DNA from: CAYRIF01 sp964424205
GTDB lineage: Bacteria > Bacteroidota > Bacteroidia > Cytophagales > Cyclobacteriaceae
NCBI GenBank assembly: GCA_964424205.1
Contig: CAYRIF010000048.1
Coordinates: forward strand, 1-17,437
Direction of reading: 5' to 3'
DNA length: 17,437 nt
Part shown: positions 14,348 to 17,437 of the stretch, piece by piece
How positions within the stretch are numbered: the first letter of the stretch is position 1
Layout: each line of letters starts with the position of its first letter
Made by a program: the position numbers and the translations under genes
Notes under the pieces: model-generated
Database searches by the model: none
What the model was told of the DNA's origin: nothing
The model's input: only the letters and a program-made list of their open reading frames with translations

Positions 14348-15307
14348 ATGCCTAAAATATTATTGATTGGAGCTTGCGGTCAGCTAGGTACTGAGCTTAC
14401 CATTGCCCTTCGGAAAATCTATGGTCATGAAAATGTAATCGCTTCTGATATTAATGCCCCAAAAATGGGTTTTGCAGATGCATATTTTGAACATTTGAAT
14501 GTGTTGGATGCCAGGATGCTGGGAGATATTGTTGATAAACGAGGAATTACAGAGATTTATAATTTAGCAGCAATTCTTTCCGCTGTAGGGGAAATGAATC
14601 CAAAATTTGCCTGGAAGCTAAATATGGAGGGGTTGTTAAATACATTAGATATTGCCAAAGAAAAGAAATTGGATAAAGTATTTTGGCCAAGTTCGATTGC
14701 TGTTTTTGGACCTAATACCCCTTCACAAAATACACCACAAAATACCATCATGGATCCAGATACGGTGTATGGAATTAGTAAACTAGCAGGTGAAAGGTGG
14801 TGTGCATATTATCACCAAAAGTATGGTGTAGATGTACGTAGTCTGCGATATCCAGGGTTGATTGGCTATAAAGGACTCCCTGGTGGAGGAACTACAGACT
14901 ATGCCGTGGATATTTATCATAAGGCATTGGCAGGACAAAAATTCGAATGCTTTTTGAGTGAACATACTTACTTGCCTATGATGTATATGCCTGATGCCAT
15001 TAAGTCGACTCTGGAATTGATGCAAGCAGATATTGAAAATATCAAAGTACGTTCCAGTTATAATTTATCAGCCATGAGTTTTTCGCCCAAAGAAATAGCG
15101 GCGTCAATCAAAAAGCTTATTGCTGATTTCGAGATAAGTTATAATCCTGATTTTCGACAAGCCATTGCTGACTCATGGCCAGGCTCCATTGATGATACGC
15201 AAGCGCAAAAAGATTGGGGCTGGAAACCAGCGTATACCCTTGATAAAATGACAACGGATATTATTAAAAACCTTTCCACAAAATACATAGGAATTAGCGG
15301 AAGCTAA
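14348..15307 (+). CDS. tdh: SDR-type NAD-dependent L-threonine 3-dehydrogenase
   Basis: The 319-residue protein is closely related to the GalE-like threonine dehydrogenase known from Flavobacterium. The Rossmann motif GACGQLG is at 8-14, ASDI lies at the end of strand 2, and SSIAVFGPNTP (115-125) bears the active-site Ser. YGISK (141-145) holds the catalytic Tyr and Lys, and LRYPGLIGYKGLPGGGTTDY forms the substrate-side loop. The enzyme oxidises L-threonine to 2-amino-3-oxobutyrate with NAD, which KBL then cleaves to glycine and acetyl-CoA. No kbl gene is adjacent. It belongs to the short-chain, metal-independent class, unlike the zinc enzyme of E. coli. It is the last gene before a bidirectional terminator. 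Confidence 0.93.
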   Translation: MPKILLIGACGQLGTELTIALRKIYGHENVIASDINAPKMGFADAYFEHLNVLDARMLGDIVDKRGITEIYNLAAILSAVGEMNPKFAWKLNMEGLLNTLDIAKEKKLDKVFWPSSIAVFGPNTPSQNTPQNTIMDPDTVYGISKLAGERWCAYYHQKYGVDVRSLRYPGLIGYKGLPGGGTTDYAVDIYHKALAGQKFECFLSEHTYLPMMYMPDAIKSTLELMQADIENIKVRSSYNLSAMSFSPKEIAASIKKLIADFEISYNPDFRQAIADSWPGSIDDTQAQKDWGWKPAYTLDKMTTDIIKNLSTKYIGISGS

Positions 15308-15327
15308 TTTTTCTACTTTTATTGCAT

Positions 15328-15364
15328 AAAAAAGCCATATTGCATGCTGTAATATGGCTTTTTT
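15328..15364. terminator. Bidirectional terminator between tdh and the YceI-like gene
   Basis: A 14-bp perfect stem, AAAAAAGCCATATT (15328-15341) with 15351-15364, has a 9-base loop, an A-run on one side and a T-run on the other. It lies between two convergent genes, 20 bases after tdh and 15 before the other stop, and can serve both. Confidence 0.92.
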
Positions 15365-15379
15365 TAGACAGTGTGCGTC

Positions 15380-16030
15380 TTACTCACATACCTTATCAAT
15401 GGTTGTAGTGAGTGTTAGCTTTACTTCCGGCCATAGGATACTTACGCCATCTTTGCCTGCGTGTAAATCATGACATTTATCATTAAGCGATGTTATGGCT
15501 TCTTGTCCATTGAAATCACCAAGGTTTATTTCGCCTTCCATGTTCAGTGTATTTTGACTGAAATCATAAGTCATCTCTACATCATTTCCTACATTGTTCA
15601 TCATTACAAACAGTGTAACAATACCTGAATTTTCGTCTCCTGATACTTTTTTAACCTGCCCAGAAATTTTATCACCACCTTCCATTTTACCAAAAAAGAA
15701 TTCAAATATCTTTTTATCCCTTTCTGGGTTGTTTGAGTTCACAGAATTTGTTGGAATATCAAATTTGATGCCTTGAATTAAGCCTGCTAGACTATTGGCA
15801 GTGGTAGCGGCTACATTAATAGTATCAAAGGTACCACCAACACCTATTTTTTCATTGGTTTTAAAAGCTTTCCAGGCAAAAATGGTACTCTGATTGTCAT
15901 AGGTATAACTACAGGTTAATGCTGTAACTGCCTCTTCTGTTGTTTCCTCGGTTGCTTCTTTTTTCTTCTTTCCGCATGAGAAAATTAGGAACGGAATAAT
16001 TAAAATTAGGGGGATTATATTTTTTTTCAT
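15380..16030 (-). CDS. YceI-like domain lipoprotein
   Basis: The 216-residue protein starts MKKNIIPLILIIPFLIFSCG, a lipoprotein signal with lipobox I-F-S-C and the lipidated cysteine at residue 19. A Lys-Glu-Thr linker follows. The rest resembles a YceI-like beta-barrel: an early YDNQSTIFAWKAFKTNEKIGVGGTF, then GLIQGIKFDIPTNSVNSNNPERDKKIFEFFFG, the family's hallmark of Asn and Asp residues before the KIFEFFF stretch. YceI proteins bind isoprenoid-like lipids, and a role in lipid handling at the membrane is inferred, not shown. The C-terminal CHDLHAGKDGVSILWPEVKLTL adds two Cys in the mature part (C186 in the CHDLH segment, C215 near the end). Confidence 0.85.
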   Translation of the reverse strand: MKKNIIPLILIIPFLIFSCGKKKKEATEETTEEAVTALTCSYTYDNQSTIFAWKAFKTNEKIGVGGTFDTINVAATTANSLAGLIQGIKFDIPTNSVNSNNPERDKKIFEFFFGKMEGGDKISGQVKKVSGDENSGIVTLFVMMNNVGNDVEMTYDFSQNTLNMEGEINLGDFNGQEAITSLNDKCHDLHAGKDGVSILWPEVKLTLTTTIDKVCE

Positions 16031-16060
16031 AATATGGAGATTAATTTATTTGTTACGATA

Positions 16061-16068
16061 CAAAATTA
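16061..16068 (-). promoter_or_regulatory. Candidate -7 promoter element for the YceI-like gene
   Basis: On the minus strand the sequence reads TAATTTTG, matching TAnnTTTG, 30 bases upstream of the ATG. Another match in the opposite direction lies 20 bases away (16088-16095), as expected for a compact divergent promoter pair. Confidence 0.4.
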
Positions 16069-16087
16069 ACAAATAAAATGAATTAGT

Positions 16088-16095
16088 TATATTTG
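16088..16095 (+). promoter_or_regulatory. Candidate -7 promoter element for the enoyl-CoA hydratase gene
   Basis: TATATTTG matches TAnnTTTG exactly and would place the start of transcription near 16101, 16 bases before the ATG at 16117. The TTG at 16093, a formal alternative start codon, lies inside this element, which argues against it. No -33 element is found at the usual distance. Confidence 0.45.
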
Positions 16096-16116
16096 GGGGA
16101 AATATTAATCCATAAA

Positions 16117-16902
16117 ATGATAGAATTTGATAATTTGAAATTGGAGTTAACGGAAGGAATATTAACGATAACCATCAATAGACCTGAAAAACTAAATGCA
16201 CTAAATCAAGCAACCATTCAGGAAATTGGAGCGGCAATGGAGGAGGTACGTGATAATGCTGATATTCAGTCTGTTATAATTACAGGTGCTGGTGAAAAGG
16301 CATTTGTAGCAGGAGCTGATATCAGCGAAATTGCTAACCTTGATGAGGTGTATGGTCGAAAATTTTCAGAGGCGGGGCAAGAGGTTTTTGCCATGATTGA
16401 AAATTGTGATAAACCTGTTATTGCTGCAATTTCAGGATTTGTGCTTGGCGGAGGATTGGAATTGGCCATGTCATGCCACATGCGTATCGCTACTGCAAAT
16501 GCTAAATTTGGCTTACCAGAATTGACACTTGGATTAATTCCTGGGTTTGGAGGCACACAACGATTGCCTTTGTTGATTGGAAGGGGTAAAGCATTGGAAA
16601 TGATATTAACAGGTGATATGATAATGGCGGAAAGCGCATTGTCACTTGGGCTGGTCAATCATGTTGCACTGGATAAGGAAGCGGTGTTAGAAAAGTCAAA
16701 GAAAATCCTAAAAAAGATAATGACCAAAGCGCCACTGGCTGTTGGTAAAGCGATTCATTGTATCAATGATGCATTGGATCATGACAAAAATGGCTATCAA
16801 ACAGAAGCTAATAGTTTTGGAAACTGTTTTAAAACCAATGATTTCAAGGAAGGCACTGAAGCATTTTTGGCAAAAAGGCCTGCTATTTTTAAAGGTATAT
16901 AG
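16117..16902 (+). CDS. Enoyl-CoA hydratase/isomerase (crotonase family)
   Basis: From the ATG at 16117 the protein has 261 residues and starts MIEFDNLKLELTEGILTITI, the expected crotonase N-terminus. The oxyanion-hole segments KAFVAGADISE (61-71) and AISGFVLGGGLELAMSC (104-120) are present. Both catalytic glutamates, E115 and E135 in FGLPELTLGLIPG, lie 20 residues apart as in rat crotonase, so hydratase activity is well supported. The C-terminal NDFKEGTEAFLAKRPAIFKG motif is typical. Substrate chain length cannot be read. It may act in beta-oxidation or butyrate-type metabolism. A TTG at 16093 would give eight extra residues and is rejected. The next gene starts 10 bases after the stop. Confidence 0.92.
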   Translation: MIEFDNLKLELTEGILTITINRPEKLNALNQATIQEIGAAMEEVRDNADIQSVIITGAGEKAFVAGADISEIANLDEVYGRKFSEAGQEVFAMIENCDKPVIAAISGFVLGGGLELAMSCHMRIATANAKFGLPELTLGLIPGFGGTQRLPLLIGRGKALEMILTGDMIMAESALSLGLVNHVALDKEAVLEKSKKILKKIMTKAPLAVGKAIHCINDALDHDKNGYQTEANSFGNCFKTNDFKEGTEAFLAKRPAIFKGI

Positions 16903-16912
16903 GCGTTGTAGC

Positions 16913-17437
16913 ATGAAAAAAGTATTTCTTTTATTGTTACTTCCTATAGCCTCTTTTGCCCAAAAGAACGATGCTTCACTTGTTTTGAATGAAGAAGCGC
17001 AGTCTTATCAGGTTTCTGAATCTGTTACTTACATTTATTCAAAACCAAAAGTGCTTGATTTATTTACTAAAATCCCCAAAAATGTGGGCACGCTAGGAAA
17101 GGAAGCGGTAAAAAAAGAAAATTTAAAGTGGGTGGGAATTGCCGCAGCAAGTACGTTGGCAATTTTGCCATTTGACCAAAAATTATTGGATAAAGCTGGA
17201 AAGTTGGGTGAAAATTTAGATTTGAGCAAAGACCATGGGTATGGAAAAGTAGGCCCTTTGCAAATCATCCCTAAGAATACGGCATCAGCAATCTATTATT
17301 TGGGTAATGGCGCGACGCCGATTGTCATAAGTGGTGGGTTACTTACTTTTGGGTTGATTAAAAATGACTATAGAGCGCTGCATACTTCTAGTGAACTGAT
17401 GGAGAGCCTTATTGTGGTTGGATTTTTTACACAAACG
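16913..17437 (+). CDS. Probable PAP2 family phosphatase, N-terminal part only
   Basis: The frame is open from the ATG at 16913 to the window end (175 residues) and has no stop. It opens MKKVFLLLLLPIASFAQKND, a signal peptide with cleavage after SFA. Hydrophobic stretches follow at about 80-95 (WVGIAAASTLAILPF) and 130-155 (the IYYLGNGATPIVISGGLLTFGL area), then NDYRALHTSSELMESLIVVGFFTQT. This layout is typical of the region before the KxxxxxxRP motif in Bacteroidota PAP2-type phosphatases. The catalytic motifs lie outside the window, so the assignment is provisional. It starts 10 bases after the hydratase gene and may be in its operon. Confidence 0.65.
   Translation, partial: MKKVFLLLLLPIASFAQKNDASLVLNEEAQSYQVSESVTYIYSKPKVLDLFTKIPKNVGTLGKEAVKKENLKWVGIAAASTLAILPFDQKLLDKAGKLGENLDLSKDHGYGKVGPLQIIPKNTASAIYYLGNGATPIVISGGLLTFGLIKNDYRALHTSSELMESLIVVGFFTQT

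Noticed and set aside
15361..15375. TTTTTAGACAGTGTG resembles the right end of the 109-bp element (TTTTTAGACAGTCTG).
   Set aside because: Only one short end is present, the left partner and interior do not match, and the T-run belongs to the terminator. Treated as chance.
16093..16116. Upstream TTG start for the enoyl-CoA hydratase.
   Set aside because: The TTG is part of the TATATTTG promoter motif, and the ATG at 16117 gives the family-standard N-terminus.

Overview
This is a low-GC chromosomal segment that most likely comes from a Bacteroidota member, probably of the Cytophagia/Flavobacteriia type. The clues are the SDR-type threonine dehydrogenase beginning MPKILLIGACGQ, the Bacteroidota-style Crp/Fnr regulator, SPI signal peptides and lipoproteins typical of the phylum, weak Shine-Dalgarno signals, and several upstream matches to the Bacteroidota -7 promoter motif TAnnTTTG. 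Most genes are complete housekeeping or ordinary accessory genes. I see no rRNA, tRNA, CRISPR array, phage or integrated element with its own transposase.

Layout. 1-885 (minus): a hexapeptide acetyltransferase coupled to a truncated lipoprotein gene. 1097-2697 (plus): meaB and a GT-A-like transferase (DUF2064 type) overlapping by 4 bases. 2699-4301 (minus): a Crp/Fnr regulator, then a secreted beta-barrel candidate with a palindrome of Crp-site geometry between them. 4628-5643 (minus): two paralogous TerB-like proteins, each with its own control signals. 5906-7837 (minus): dnaK. 7838-8391: a long divergent spacer full of inverted repeats. 8392-9972 (plus): prfC (RF3). 10110-10786 (minus): a decayed FkbM methyltransferase gene interrupted by a 109-bp MITE-like insertion. 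10872-13305 (minus): a probable ribD-ABM-fRMsr-LysM/BON gene string. 13388-15307 (plus): prmC and tdh. 15380-16030 (minus): a YceI-like lipoprotein. 16117-17437 (plus): an enoyl-CoA hydratase and the start of a PAP2-like phosphatase.

How the genes relate. Translation termination appears twice: RF3, and PrmC, which methylates RF1/RF2. Proteostasis and oxidative repair appear through DnaK and free methionine-(R)-sulfoxide reductase. RibD supplies riboflavin, and MeaB and the crotonase belong to acyl-CoA metabolism. These do not add up to a single new pathway. The most informative observations are the FkbM pseudogene with its insertion (matching target-site duplication, precise reading-frame restoration on virtual excision), the candidate operator beside the Crp/Fnr gene, and several intergenic palindromes that look like dispersed repeats or regulatory hairpins. 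I found no convincing undescribed multi-gene system.
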